Source: Bacillota bacterium
Lineage (GTDB): Bacteria > Bacillota > Syntrophomonadia > Syntrophomonadales > Syntrophomonadaceae
Length of the DNA: 64,000 nucleotides
Direction of reading: 5' to 3'
Assembly (NCBI GenBank): GCA_023395515.1
Contig: JAEWZB010000114.1
Coordinates: 15,803 to 79,802 of the forward strand
Each line of letters starts with the position of its first letter. Position 1 is the first letter of the stretch. The notes beneath the pieces are model-generated. The model saw nothing but the letters and a program-made list of their open reading frames with translations, ran no database searches and had not been told where the DNA came from. Positions 1 through 9,089 of this stretch are shown here, one piece after another. The translations under genes and the position numbers were made by a program.

Positions 1-779
1 TTAAAGATGATAATACCTCGGGCTTTAGACAAAAATATAGGAACATAGATGTATTATTAATAGATGATATTCAATTTTTAGCAGGGAAAGAAAGAACTCA
101 GGAAGAGTTTTTCCATACCTTCAATACTTTATATGAAGCTAATAAACAATTAGTTATTTCCAGTGACCGTCCTCCCCGCAATATCCCGACCCTGGAGGAC
201 CGGCTAAGATCCCGTTTTGAATGGGGTTTAATAACTGATATTCAAATCCCGGACTTGGAAACTAGAATAGCTATACTAAGGAAAAAGGCGCAAACTGATG
301 ATTTGAATATCCCTTATGATGTTATAGATTATATTGCTAATTACATAGACTCTAATATTAGGGAGCTGGAAGGAGCCTTAATTAGATTAGTAGCTTTTGC
401 CACGGTTAATAACAAGCCTTTAAATATGACTACCGCCAGTGAGGCCCTCAAAGATATACTGCCGCCTCCCCGACCTAAGAAAATAACTATAGAAACGATT
501 CAAAAGACGGTGGCAGAATACTATGGCATTCAGATGAACGAACTATTATCTAAAAAAAGGCATAAACAAGTGGTTTTTCCCCGGCAAGTAGCTATGTACC
601 TATGCCGCCATTTAACTGATGCATCTTATCCCCAAATCGGTGATCAATTCGGGGGCCGGGATCATAGTACAGTTTTACATGCCCATGATAAAGTGGCCAA
701 AGAGCTGCCAGAAAATAATGAGCTTTTTTTATCCATAGAAGAGTTATGCAAAAAAATTGACCCTAATTATACAGTTTAA
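1..779 (+). CDS. dnaA: Chromosomal replication initiator DnaA (5' end missing)
   Basis: The open frame enters from the window edge (first full codon at 3) and runs to the stop at 777-779, giving about 258 C-terminal residues. The Walker B stretch LLIDDIQFLAGKERTQEEFF of AAA+ domain III is near the start, followed by the arginine-finger/sensor region (SSDRPPRNIP, LEDRLRSRFEWG) and the domain IV DNA-binding signature GGRDHSTVLHAHDKV. DnaA binds DnaA boxes at oriC, melts the origin and loads the helicase. It is followed by dnaN, recF and gyrBA, the usual firmicute origin order. The N-terminal domains I-II and Walker A lie outside the window; the first methionine at 255 is internal and not the start. 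Confidence 0.97.
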   Translation, partial: KDDNTSGFRQKYRNIDVLLIDDIQFLAGKERTQEEFFHTFNTLYEANKQLVISSDRPPRNIPTLEDRLRSRFEWGLITDIQIPDLETRIAILRKKAQTDDLNIPYDVIDYIANYIDSNIRELEGALIRLVAFATVNNKPLNMTTASEALKDILPPPRPKKITIETIQKTVAEYYGIQMNELLSKKRHKQVVFPRQVAMYLCRHLTDASYPQIGDQFGGRDHSTVLHAHDKVAKELPENNELFLSIEELCKKIDPNYTV

Positions 780-922
780 AGCCAGCTTTCAACAGGCTTA
801 TTAACTGCTATAAACTATGGTCAAAGGGAGCTTACCATAGCTTATCCACATATTAACTCTCCCTACTACTATTACGACTAACTGTTTAATAATTAATAAA
901 TAAGGGACATGGAGGAAAGAAA
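780..922 (+). other. dnaA-dnaN spacer with one DnaA box, possible part of oriC
   Basis: The 143-base AT-rich spacer contains one exact consensus DnaA box, TTATCCACA, at 842-850. In many Firmicutes the unwinding region lies between dnaA and dnaN, with box clusters on one or both sides of dnaA. Only one perfect box is visible here, so the main cluster is probably upstream of dnaA, outside the window. AGGAGG-like bases at 911-916 are the dnaN ribosome binding site. Confidence 0.5.
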
Positions 923-2062
923 ATGAAATTTCAGATTGAAAAAAAAGATTTATCGGCATTAACTACTTTAGTCCATAGAGCTGCTTCTAATAAGCATACT
1001 ATACCGGTATTATCCGGTTTGTTAATAGAAGTCAGTTCTACCAACGGTTTGACTATGACTGCCACTGATATGGAAATAGGCATTAAGGCTTCCACCAGAC
1101 AAGTTAATGTAATTCAAGAAGGATCTGTATTAGTAAATGCCCATTATTTTGCTGATTTTATAAAACTACTACCTGATACTACTATCGCCATAGATTTGAA
1201 TACTGAAACTTCCCGCTTGAATATAAATTATGGACGATCATCAGGTTTTATTAATATTTACCGTGACCATGAATATCCCAGCTTACCTTTAAACAAAATG
1301 GTGGACAAATTCTCTATACCTCAATTTATTTTAAAAGAAGCCTTGAAAAAAACTGCTTTTGCTTCCGCGGTAACCCATTTTAGACAAGTCTTTACCGGAG
1401 TTCTTTTTGATATTTTAGCGGAAGGACAGCTGCGCATAGTCGCATCAGACACCCACCGTTTAGCTTATTATAGTTATAGTCTGTCTGAAGCTAATTTAGA
1501 ACCTTTTAATTTTATTATTCCTACTCGTACCGTTAATGAATTATTAAGGCTGTTAGATGATAATGAAGAACCTATTAACATAGCTTTTAGCGAGAACAAT
1601 GTAGTTTTTTACCAAGAAGATTTTATTTTGCTTTCTCGATTAATCGAAGGTCAATACCCTAATTATGAGCAGGTAATTCCTAATAGTTTTAATACTAAGG
1701 TAAAACTGAATACTAATACTCTAGTAACTACTTTAGAAAGAGCTAAAATAATGCCTACTGATGATAAAGTCAAGATTCAACATGTACAATTTCAATTCCA
1801 GGAAAATGAGGCCATAGTCAATACTTTCTCAGAAGTTATGGGAGAAATTGAAGAAATTATTGAAAATATTGCTATGGAAGGAGACCAAGAGCTAAAGATA
1901 TCTTTTAATACTAATTATTTTTTAGACATAGCTAAGATTTATAACTTAGAATGTGAGGAAGTAATTATTAAATTATCCGGGGCTTTAGGTCCAGCTTTAA
2001 TTAAAAATCCCGATAAAGATAATTATCTTTATGTTCTGGTACCTTTACGTACTATAAACTAA
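923..2062 (+). CDS. dnaN: DNA polymerase III beta subunit (sliding clamp)
   Basis: This 379-residue protein has the length of a bacterial beta clamp. It starts MKFQIEKKDL, has the clamp stretch KHTIPVLSGLLIE near residues 24-36, TATDMEIGI near residue 46, and ends with LVPLRTIN in place of the common LMPMRL-type C-terminus. It encircles DNA and gives processivity to the replicative polymerase, and binds clamp-interacting proteins through a hydrophobic pocket. It lies between dnaA and recF. The start is ATG 923 with GGAGGAAAG just upstream. Nothing unusual is seen. Confidence 0.97.
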   Translation: MKFQIEKKDLSALTTLVHRAASNKHTIPVLSGLLIEVSSTNGLTMTATDMEIGIKASTRQVNVIQEGSVLVNAHYFADFIKLLPDTTIAIDLNTETSRLNINYGRSSGFINIYRDHEYPSLPLNKMVDKFSIPQFILKEALKKTAFASAVTHFRQVFTGVLFDILAEGQLRIVASDTHRLAYYSYSLSEANLEPFNFIIPTRTVNELLRLLDDNEEPINIAFSENNVVFYQEDFILLSRLIEGQYPNYEQVIPNSFNTKVKLNTNTLVTTLERAKIMPTDDKVKIQHVQFQFQENEAIVNTFSEVMGEIEEIIENIAMEGDQELKISFNTNYFLDIAKIYNLECEEVIIKLSGALGPALIKNPDKDNYLYVLVPLRTIN

Positions 2063-2082
2063 AGGAGTATGTGTGATATACT

Positions 2083-3183
2083 TTGAAAATCGACCACTTA
2101 AAGGTTAAGAATTTTAGAAATATTAAAAATATAGAATATACCCCCAGTCCAGGTTTAAATATACTGATGGGTAAAAATGCTCAAGGAAAAACTAATTTAC
2201 TTGAGGCTATTTATATAATGTCAGGTAATAATTCCTTTAGATCCAATACGGATAAAGATTTATTAAGCTATGGTGCGACAAATTTTTCTATTAGATCTAA
2301 GTATAATTATGGGGAAAGAAATATAGATTTACATTTAAGCTTTAATCCTGAGGCAGGTAAATTAATAAAGCTGAACAATAAAAAAGCTAATAGAAACAAT
2401 CAGGATTTATTAAAGGTAGTGCTTTTTACCCCGGATGACCTTTTTTTAGTTAAGGGCTCGCCGGCTAAAAGGCGTTATTTTCTAGATTTCATTTTAAAAC
2501 AGATGACTAATGATTATAGTTTTCACTTGGATAATTTTACTAAAGTACTAAAAAAGAGGAATTTTATCCTAAAAAATGATCAGACTAATACTAAGAGTTT
2601 TAAAATTTTAAATGATTTATTTATTGAGAGTGCCGGTAAATTAATTTTATCCCGTTTAAATTATGTAGCTTTTTTTGATGAAGTGGCCGGTTCCATTTTT
2701 AAGGACATTAATGATGGCCTTAACCGGTTAAAAATTAGGTATGCTCTTTCCTTTCCAGTTAATAATGATAAAATTAATTTGGAAACACTAACTGATGCAC
2801 TATTTAGACAATTACAAGAAAAATATGATGAAGAACAGCGGAAAAGGAGTACTATAGCTGGGCCTCATTTGGATGACCTGCATATTTATCTTGATAATAG
2901 ATTAGCCCGACTTTTTGCTTCCCAAGGGCAGCAAAGAAACATAGTTATAACTATGAAATTAGCGGAAATTTATACCTTTAGAAAAATTAAAGAGTATTAC
3001 CCCTTATTTTTATTAGATGAGGTCTTATCTGAACTGGATAATGAAAAAAGACAATTATTAATTAACCAGCTTAACCAAGCTAATTATCAAAGTTTCTTAA
3101 CTTCGGTAAATATAGATAATTTAGAATTAAAGAAAGCTAAGGTTTACGAAGTTATAAATGGCGAGCTAATAGGAAAGGAGTAG
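2083..3183 (+). CDS. recF: DNA replication and repair protein RecF
   Basis: An SMC-like ABC ATPase of 366 residues. Walker A is GKNAQGKT (residues 30-37), the signature-like motif is SQGQQRN near residue 286, and Walker B is FLLDEVLSELD near residue 310. RecF works with RecO and RecR to load RecA at gapped or stalled replication sites; recR is also in this window (36749). The start is a TTG at 2083, 20 bases after dnaN, with AAAGGAGTATG upstream. It is probably cotranscribed with dnaN and with remB, which follows after 4 bases. Confidence 0.96.
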   Translation: MKIDHLKVKNFRNIKNIEYTPSPGLNILMGKNAQGKTNLLEAIYIMSGNNSFRSNTDKDLLSYGATNFSIRSKYNYGERNIDLHLSFNPEAGKLIKLNNKKANRNNQDLLKVVLFTPDDLFLVKGSPAKRRYFLDFILKQMTNDYSFHLDNFTKVLKKRNFILKNDQTNTKSFKILNDLFIESAGKLILSRLNYVAFFDEVAGSIFKDINDGLNRLKIRYALSFPVNNDKINLETLTDALFRQLQEKYDEEQRKRSTIAGPHLDDLHIYLDNRLARLFASQGQQRNIVITMKLAEIYTFRKIKEYYPLFLLDEVLSELDNEKRQLLINQLNQANYQSFLTSVNIDNLELKKAKVYEVINGELIGKE

Positions 3184-3187
3184 GAAA

Positions 3188-3439
3188 ATGTATATACATT
3201 TGGGCAACAATTATATTATTTCTGCTAATAGTATCATAGCCATTTTGAATATTGAGGCTCCCTTTTCTGAAGATGTGGAAGATATTATTCATATGGCTTT
3301 AGATAAAAGAAATTTAATAAAAATTAGTGAAAATGGGAAAGAAAAAGCTTTAGTAATTTGTGATGATAATGTATTTATATCACCCATTTCATCTACAACT
3401 TTATATAAAAGGTCATTTAACCAATATAAGGAGGTCTAA
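3188..3439 (+). CDS. remB: RemB/YaaB (DUF370-type) small regulator
   Basis: An 83-residue protein starting MYIHLGNNYIISANSIIAIL, which matches the short YaaB/RemB family found between recF and gyrB in Firmicutes. In Bacillus the related RemA is a DNA-binding activator of matrix genes and RemB contributes to the same phenotype. The role here is inferred only from family and location. The gene is packed 4 bases after recF and 3 bases before gyrB, and its end overlaps the gyrB ribosome binding site (AAGGAGG, 3428-3434). Length and position fit the family. Confidence 0.85.
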   Translation: MYIHLGNNYIISANSIIAILNIEAPFSEDVEDIIHMALDKRNLIKISENGKEKALVICDDNVFISPISSTTLYKRSFNQYKEV

Positions 3440-3442
3440 ATC

Positions 3443-5344
3443 TTGAACGACATTCAAAATACCTATAACGCTTCAGACATCCAGGTATTAGAAGGACTCG
3501 AAGCAGTAAGGAAAAGACCGGGTATGTATATAGGGTCAACCGGGCCTAGAGGTTTACATCACCTGGTTTTTGAAATTGTAGACAATAGTATTGATGAATC
3601 TGTGGATGGTTATTGTGATAATATTTCGGTTACCATTCACCATGATAATAGTGTTACCGTATCTGATAATGGACGCGGTATTCCGGTTGATATTCATCCT
3701 ATGGCTGGTATTCCGGCAATTGAAGTTATACTTACCACCCTTCATTCGGGAGGAAAATTCAGCGGCAGCAACTATAGCACTTCAGGCGGTTTGCATGGAG
3801 TAGGTCTGTCGGTAGTTAATGCTCTTTCTTCCCAAATGAAAATAACCATAAAAAGAGATGGGCATATTTATGAACAAAATTATGAGCAAGGTAATCCGGT
3901 CAGTGAATTAAAGGTGATTGGTGATACTGATGAAACGGGAACGGCTATTCATTTTTTCCCGGATAAAGAAATTTTTGAACAGACTATTTTTGAAAATGAA
4001 ATTATACTGCAACGTTTAAGAGAATTGGCTTTTTTAAATAAGACTATAACTATTAATTTTACTGATGAAAGGGAAGATTTAGTCCAAGAATTACATTATT
4101 CCAACGGCTTAATTGATTTTGTCCAATATGTAAATAAAAATAAAGGGGTAATTAACGAAACTCCCATATATTTTGAAGAAGAAAAAGAAGATGTAATGGT
4201 CAAAGTTTCTATTCAGTACAATGATGGCTATAGTGAAAATTTATATTCTTTTGCTAATAATATTAGAACTCAGGAAGGCGGTACCCATGAAGTAGGATTT
4301 AAAAACGGCCTGACCAGGGTAATTAATGATTATGCCAAGAAAAACGGCATATTGAAAGAAAATGAGGCTAACTTATCGGGAGAAGATATTAGGGAAGGAA
4401 TGGCCGGCATTATATCGGTCCTAGTTAAAGAACCTCAATTCGAGGGACAAACTAAGACTAAATTAGGTAATACTTATATTCGGGGTATTGTGGAGAGTTC
4501 TATTTTCGAAAATGTGGAAGATTACTTAAATGAAAATCCGCCCTTAGCTAAGCAAATCTTAGAAAAAGCTATTTCAGCCCGGCGGGCCCGGGAAGCGGCG
4601 AAGAAGGCCCGGGAATTAACCAGGAGAAAAAGTGCTTTAGAATCCACCACTTTGCCAGGTAAATTAGCTGATTGCAGTAATAAGAATCCCGCCGATTCAG
4701 AATTATTTCTGGTGGAAGGTAATTCCGCCGGGGGATCAGCTAAACAAGGCCGGGATAGAAATATACAAGCTATACTGCCCTTAAGGGGAAAAATACTTAA
4801 TGTGGAAAAAGCCCGTTTAGACAGGATTTTAGGCAATGAAGAAATTAAAACCATGATTACGGCTATCGGAGCTGGTATTGACGAGGATTTTGATATTAAA
4901 AAGGCCAGATACCATAAGATTTTTATTATGACTGATGCTGATGTTGACGGTTCCCATATTAGAGTTTTATTACTAACCTTCTTCTACCGTTATATGAAAG
5001 ATTTAATAGAAAATGGGTATATTTACATTGCCCAACCGCCTCTTTATGGAGCTAAAAGAGGCAATGAAATTCACTATTTCCATTCAGATGAGGCTTTAGC
5101 AGATTTTATTAATAGCTCTGATAAAAAATGGACTATCCAACGCTATAAAGGTTTGGGAGAAATGGATCCGGAGCAACTATGGGAAACTACTATGAATCCG
5201 GAACAACGGACTATTTTACAAGTAAATATCGAAGATGCCATTAGAGCAGATGCAATTTTCTCCGATTTGATGGGAGATAATGTAGAACCTAGAAGAGAGT
5301 TTATCCAGGCTAATGCAAGATATGTTTCTAATCTGGATATATAA
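3443..5344 (+). CDS. gyrB: DNA gyrase subunit B
   Basis: A 633-residue type IIA topoisomerase ATPase subunit that supplies ATP hydrolysis for negative supercoiling together with GyrA. The GHKL ATP site is visible as EIVDNSIDE (44-52), DNGRGIPVDIHP (75-86) and GGLHGVG (115-121). The TOPRIM motifs are ELFLVEGNSAGGSAKQGRD near 420 and MTDADVDGSHIR near 495, holding the metal-binding acidic residues. The short form without the proteobacterial insertion is typical of Firmicutes. The start is TTG 3443 behind AAGGAGG. gyrA follows after 13 bases. Confidence 0.98.
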   Translation: MNDIQNTYNASDIQVLEGLEAVRKRPGMYIGSTGPRGLHHLVFEIVDNSIDESVDGYCDNISVTIHHDNSVTVSDNGRGIPVDIHPMAGIPAIEVILTTLHSGGKFSGSNYSTSGGLHGVGLSVVNALSSQMKITIKRDGHIYEQNYEQGNPVSELKVIGDTDETGTAIHFFPDKEIFEQTIFENEIILQRLRELAFLNKTITINFTDEREDLVQELHYSNGLIDFVQYVNKNKGVINETPIYFEEEKEDVMVKVSIQYNDGYSENLYSFANNIRTQEGGTHEVGFKNGLTRVINDYAKKNGILKENEANLSGEDIREGMAGIISVLVKEPQFEGQTKTKLGNTYIRGIVESSIFENVEDYLNENPPLAKQILEKAISARRAREAAKKARELTRRKSALESTTLPGKLADCSNKNPADSELFLVEGNSAGGSAKQGRDRNIQAILPLRGKILNVEKARLDRILGNEEIKTMITAIGAGIDEDFDIKKARYHKIFIMTDADVDGSHIRVLLLTFFYRYMKDLIENGYIYIAQPPLYGAKRGNEIHYFHSDEALADFINSSDKKWTIQRYKGLGEMDPEQLWETTMNPEQRTILQVNIEDAIRADAIFSDLMGDNVEPRREFIQANARYVSNLDI

Positions 5345-5357
5345 GAGGTGATTTAAA

Positions 5358-7793
5358 TTGGCAGAAAGAAATTTGTTTGAAAAAACTATAGGCATAGATA
5401 TAGAGAAAGAGGTTAAAAAATCTTTCTTAGAATACTCCATGAGTGTTATAGTATCCCGGGCCATACCTGATATCAGAGATGGATTAAAGCCGGTTCACCG
5501 CAGAATTTTATATGCTTTATATGATCAGGGTATGACCCATGATAAACCCCATAAAAAATCAGCTAATATCGTCGGGGAAGTTATGGGTAAATATCATCCC
5601 CATGGTGATAGTGCCATATATGAAACTATGGTTAAATTAGCCCAGGATTTCTCCATGCGTTATCCTTTAGTAGACGGTCATGGTAATTTTGGCTCGATTG
5701 ACGGTGATGCGGCTGCGGCTATGAGGTATACGGAAAGCCGTATGTCCCGTATTGCCGGGGAGCTTTTAAAGGATATTGATAAAGATACGATTAATTGGCG
5801 GCCTAATTATGATGACAGCCGGCAAGAACCCGAGGTTTTACCGGCCAGAATCCCTAATCTGCTTATTAATGGTTCATCTGGTATAGCCGTTGGTATGGCT
5901 ACTAATATTCCTCCCCATAACTTAAATGAGGTAGTAGATGGGATCACCGCTTTAATAGATGATCCCGAGATCACCATCGATGATTTAATAAAAATAATTA
6001 AGGGACCTGACTTCCCTACCGCCGGGATTATTATGGGGACCGAAGGCATTAAAAAAGCTTATCATACGGGCCGGGGCAGCATAAAAATAAGGTCCCGCTA
6101 TGAAATAGAGGAAAGAAAAAATGGACGTAATGCCATTATCTTAACGGAACTGCCTTACCAGGTTAATAAGGCCCGGTTAGTGGAAAAAATAGCGGAATTA
6201 GTCCGAGATAAAAAAGTTGAAGGTATTGTTGATTTAAGAGATGAGTCAGACCGTGAAGGTATAAGGGTAGTAATCGAAGTAAGACGGGATATTAATGTTA
6301 ATGTCTTAATTAATAAGTTATTTAAACATACCCAGATGGAAGATAGCTTCGGTATAAACATGTTGGGTCTGGTTCATGGGCAGCCCAAGGTTCTAAATTT
6401 AAAACAAATAATGGAGTATTATGTTGAACATCGGCAAGATGTTATAACTAGAAGAACTAAACATGACTTGAAATTAGCCCTGGACAGGTTGCATATTGTA
6501 GAAGGTCTGCGCCGGGCTATAGATGTATTAGACGAAATACTCCATATTATTAGAAGCAGCAGAGACCGGGAAATAGCCAGAAATGCCTTGATAGAGAATT
6601 TTGGTTTTACCGAAATACAGGCTAATGCTATTTTGGATATGCGTTTAGTGCAGTTAACTGGTTTAGAAAGAAATAAGCTGGAAGATGAATTTAATCAATT
6701 ATTGGATAAGATAGCTGATTTCGAAGATATTTTGGCTAGACCGGAAAGAGTTTTAGTAATAATTAAAGAAGATTTACAAGAGATAAAAGATAAATACGGT
6801 GATAAGAGAAGAACTGAGATTACTCTGGAGTCTACCGAATTTAATGTGGAAGATTTTATAGAAGACCATGAAATAGTAATAACTTTGAGTAACAGAGGTT
6901 ATATAAAAAGGCAGCCTTTAGATACTTACCGGGCTCAAAAACGCGGAGGACGGGGTATAAGTGCTACCACCATCAGAACCGAGGATTTTGTAAGTAATAT
7001 ATTAGTAACTAGTGTGTTTGCGGATATATTATACTTTACGAACCAAGGCCGGGTCTTTTCAACTAAAGCTTATGAAATAACCGAAGCTTCCAGGCAGGCT
7101 AAAGGCTTGCCCTTAATAAACTTTATTGAGTTACGGCCGGATGAAAGGGTTACTACCATTATTGCCGCTAAAACGTACCATGATAAACAGTTATTAATGG
7201 TTACCAGAACTGGAGTTATTAAAAAGGTAGCTCTATCAGCCTTTGCCAATATACGCCGCAGCGGCTTAATTGCGGTAAGCCTTTTAGCAGGTGATGAATT
7301 AGTGGGAGTAGTAAGAGTAGAGAAAAATGAACAAGTAATGATTGTTACTGCCCAAGGGATATCCATTTCCTTTAAGGAAAGACAAGTCCGGGAAATGGGC
7401 CGAACTGCTACCGGGGTAAAGGCTATTTCTTTAGATATTGACGATTATGTCATAGGTATTGATAAATACCGGGAAAATGCGGATGTGTTGTTAGTAACTG
7501 AAAAAGGTTATGGCAAGAGGACTAACCTTAGTGAATTTAAGACCCAAAACCGGGGGGGCAAAGGCTTAAAATCTATTGATATAACTAATAAAAATGGGAA
7601 ACTGGTAGGCTTTAAAATAGTTTTAGAAGGTGAAGAACTGGTGATTCTAACTAATGAGGGTCACATTATAAGATTGCAAACTGAAGATGTTTCGGAACAA
7701 AAGCGGTATTCACGGGGTGTTTTATTAATGCGGATAGATGAAGATGATAAAATAGCCGCCGTAGCCAGATTCAAGATAGAAAAAGAAGAATAA
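5358..7793 (+). CDS. gyrA: DNA gyrase subunit A
   Basis: An 811-residue breakage-reunion subunit. The catalytic tyrosine is Y124 in MRYTESRM. The quinolone-resistance region reads GKYHPHGDSAIYETMV, with Ser at the usual susceptible position. The C-terminal half contains beta-pinwheel repeats, including the GyrA-box-like KRGGRGI near residue 535, which distinguishes it from ParC. The start is TTG 5358 after AAGAGGTG. It forms the A2B2 gyrase with the product of the adjacent gyrB. No terminator with a U-tract is obvious in the 84 bases before pdxS. Confidence 0.98.
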   Translation: MAERNLFEKTIGIDIEKEVKKSFLEYSMSVIVSRAIPDIRDGLKPVHRRILYALYDQGMTHDKPHKKSANIVGEVMGKYHPHGDSAIYETMVKLAQDFSMRYPLVDGHGNFGSIDGDAAAAMRYTESRMSRIAGELLKDIDKDTINWRPNYDDSRQEPEVLPARIPNLLINGSSGIAVGMATNIPPHNLNEVVDGITALIDDPEITIDDLIKIIKGPDFPTAGIIMGTEGIKKAYHTGRGSIKIRSRYEIEERKNGRNAIILTELPYQVNKARLVEKIAELVRDKKVEGIVDLRDESDREGIRVVIEVRRDINVNVLINKLFKHTQMEDSFGINMLGLVHGQPKVLNLKQIMEYYVEHRQDVITRRTKHDLKLALDRLHIVEGLRRAIDVLDEILHIIRSSRDREIARNALIENFGFTEIQANAILDMRLVQLTGLERNKLEDEFNQLLDKIADFEDILARPERVLVIIKEDLQEIKDKYGDKRRTEITLESTEFNVEDFIEDHEIVITLSNRGYIKRQPLDTYRAQKRGGRGISATTIRTEDFVSNILVTSVFADILYFTNQGRVFSTKAYEITEASRQAKGLPLINFIELRPDERVTTIIAAKTYHDKQLLMVTRTGVIKKVALSAFANIRRSGLIAVSLLAGDELVGVVRVEKNEQVMIVTAQGISISFKERQVREMGRTATGVKAISLDIDDYVIGIDKYRENADVLLVTEKGYGKRTNLSEFKTQNRGGKGLKSIDITNKNGKLVGFKIVLEGEELVILTNEGHIIRLQTEDVSEQKRYSRGVLLMRIDEDDKIAAVARFKIEKEE

Positions 7794-7877
7794 CTTGTAA
7801 AGTATACATGTACAAATCATAGTTAAATGTATTACAATTTGTAACGGGATTTTTAGCTTCTACTGGAGGGAAGATTT

Positions 7878-8753
7878 ATGAATAGCTTTAAGGAAAAATG
7901 TAACTTTATTGAGAGTTTAAAAGGCGGAGTAATAATGGATGTTACTACTCCCGAGCAAGCCCAAATAGCTCAGGAGGCCGGAGCTTGTGCGGTAATGGCC
8001 CTGGAAAGGGTTCCTTCGGATATAAGAGCCCAAGGTGGTATTGCCCGTATGGCTGATCCTACCGTAGTTTTAAGCATATTAGAAGCAGTAACTATTCCGG
8101 TAATGGCTAAATGCCGTATTGGTCATATGGTGGAAGCGCAAATATTAGAAAGTTTGGGTATACATTGTATAGATGAAAGTGAAGTTTTAACTCCGGCCGA
8201 TGAAAAGCACCATGTTAATAAGCATAATTATAAGGTGGCTTTTGTATGCGGAGCCCGTAACTTAGGGGAAGCTTTACGCCGTATCGGTGAAGGTGCAGCT
8301 ATGATAAGAACTAAAGGGGAAGCTGGTACCGGTAATGTGGTGGAAGCGGTAAGACATATCCGGCAAGTTAATGAAGAAATAAGGTGGGTGGCCAGTTTAT
8401 CTGATGAAGAGCTAATGGCTGCCGCTAAAGAATTACAAGCCCCTTATGATTTAATATTAGAAGTTAAGAAATTAAAAAGATTACCGGTGGTAAATTTTGC
8501 GGCTGGTGGAGTTGCTACACCTGCTGATGCCGCTTTAATGATGCAATTGGGTTGTGACGGTGTTTTTGTAGGCTCCGGTATTTTTAAATCCAGTAATCCG
8601 CCTAAAAGGGCTAAAGCCATAGTTGAAGCTACGAAAAATTATAGAGATGGAAAACTTTTAGCCGAGCTTTCCCGTGATTTAGGGGAAGCTATGGAAGGTA
8701 TAGATATAAATACCCTTAAACCGGAAGAAAGAATGCAGGAGCGGGGCTGGTAA
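7878..8753 (+). CDS. pdxS: Pyridoxal 5'-phosphate synthase lyase subunit PdxS
   Basis: A 291-residue TIM-barrel enzyme that makes PLP from ribose 5-phosphate, glyceraldehyde 3-phosphate and ammonia. Visible family motifs are GGVIMDVTTPEQAQIAQEAG (residues 16-35), MALERVPSDIRA, a phosphate-binding FAAGGVATPADAALMMQLG, and GVFVGSGIFKS near the C-terminal end of the barrel. In the R5P pathway the ammonia comes from the glutaminase PdxT, usually encoded directly downstream. Here the next 300 bases hold a promoter and a T-box, so pdxT must be elsewhere or missing. The start is ATG 7878 behind GGAGGG. Confidence 0.96.
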   Translation: MNSFKEKCNFIESLKGGVIMDVTTPEQAQIAQEAGACAVMALERVPSDIRAQGGIARMADPTVVLSILEAVTIPVMAKCRIGHMVEAQILESLGIHCIDESEVLTPADEKHHVNKHNYKVAFVCGARNLGEALRRIGEGAAMIRTKGEAGTGNVVEAVRHIRQVNEEIRWVASLSDEELMAAAKELQAPYDLILEVKKLKRLPVVNFAAGGVATPADAALMMQLGCDGVFVGSGIFKSSNPPKRAKAIVEATKNYRDGKLLAELSRDLGEAMEGIDINTLKPEERMQERGW

Positions 8754-8776
8754 AAGCTGTAACTAGTTGGCACAGC

Positions 8777-8805
8777 TTGTCAAGCCTTTAAATATATTAT
8801 ATAAT
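8777..8805 (+). promoter_or_regulatory. Sigma-A type promoter of the serine operon
   Basis: TTGTCA (8777-8782) is separated by exactly 17 bases from a perfect TATAAT (8800-8805). It sits about 24 bases before the start of the T-box leader, so transcription should begin near 8812. An AAGCTGT/ACAGCTT inverted repeat at about 8755-8778 lies between pdxS and this promoter and may contribute to pdxS transcript ending. Confidence 0.7.
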
Positions 8806-8828
8806 GGCTTTAATTTTATGGAATAAAT

Positions 8829-9045
8829 GCGATGCAAGGGCATAGTAGAAACTTAAACTGCTCCAGAGAGCTGATGGTTGGTGTGAATCAGTGCAGATAG
8901 GTTTTGAATCCACCCTGAAGCAGTACTGCTTAAAGGCAGTAACGGTAGTTCCGTTATAACTTCAAGCGGGTGTTTTACACCAACAAGGGTGGCAACGCGG
9001 GATTTAACCTCTCGTCCCTATTTTAGGGATGAGGGGTTTTTATAT
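8829..9045 (+). promoter_or_regulatory. Serine-specific T-box leader (UCC specifier)
   Basis: The leader shows the conserved Stem I distal elements AGAGAGCTG and GGTTGGTGTGAA, then GAATCCACC, where the specifier triplet TCC (8909-8911) is a serine codon. The T-box sequence AGGGTGGCAACGCGG is at 8986-9000, and a terminator (CCTCTCGTCCCTATTTTAGG, then GATGAGGGGTTTTT) spans about 9008-9042. T-boxes bind uncharged tRNA and antiterminate, so the downstream aminotransferase-serA-serS genes should be induced on serine starvation. The matching tRNA-Ser(GGA) gene lies 5 kb downstream at 14359. Confidence 0.93.
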
Positions 9046-9089
9046 CTGTATTTTGTATTTTTAAGATAAGCTAGAGGAGGTTTAATTTA

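Noticed and set aside
4522..4854. 110-codon minus-strand frame opposite gyrB
   Set aside because: Shadow frame of a well-conserved gene; no ribosome site or family similarity.
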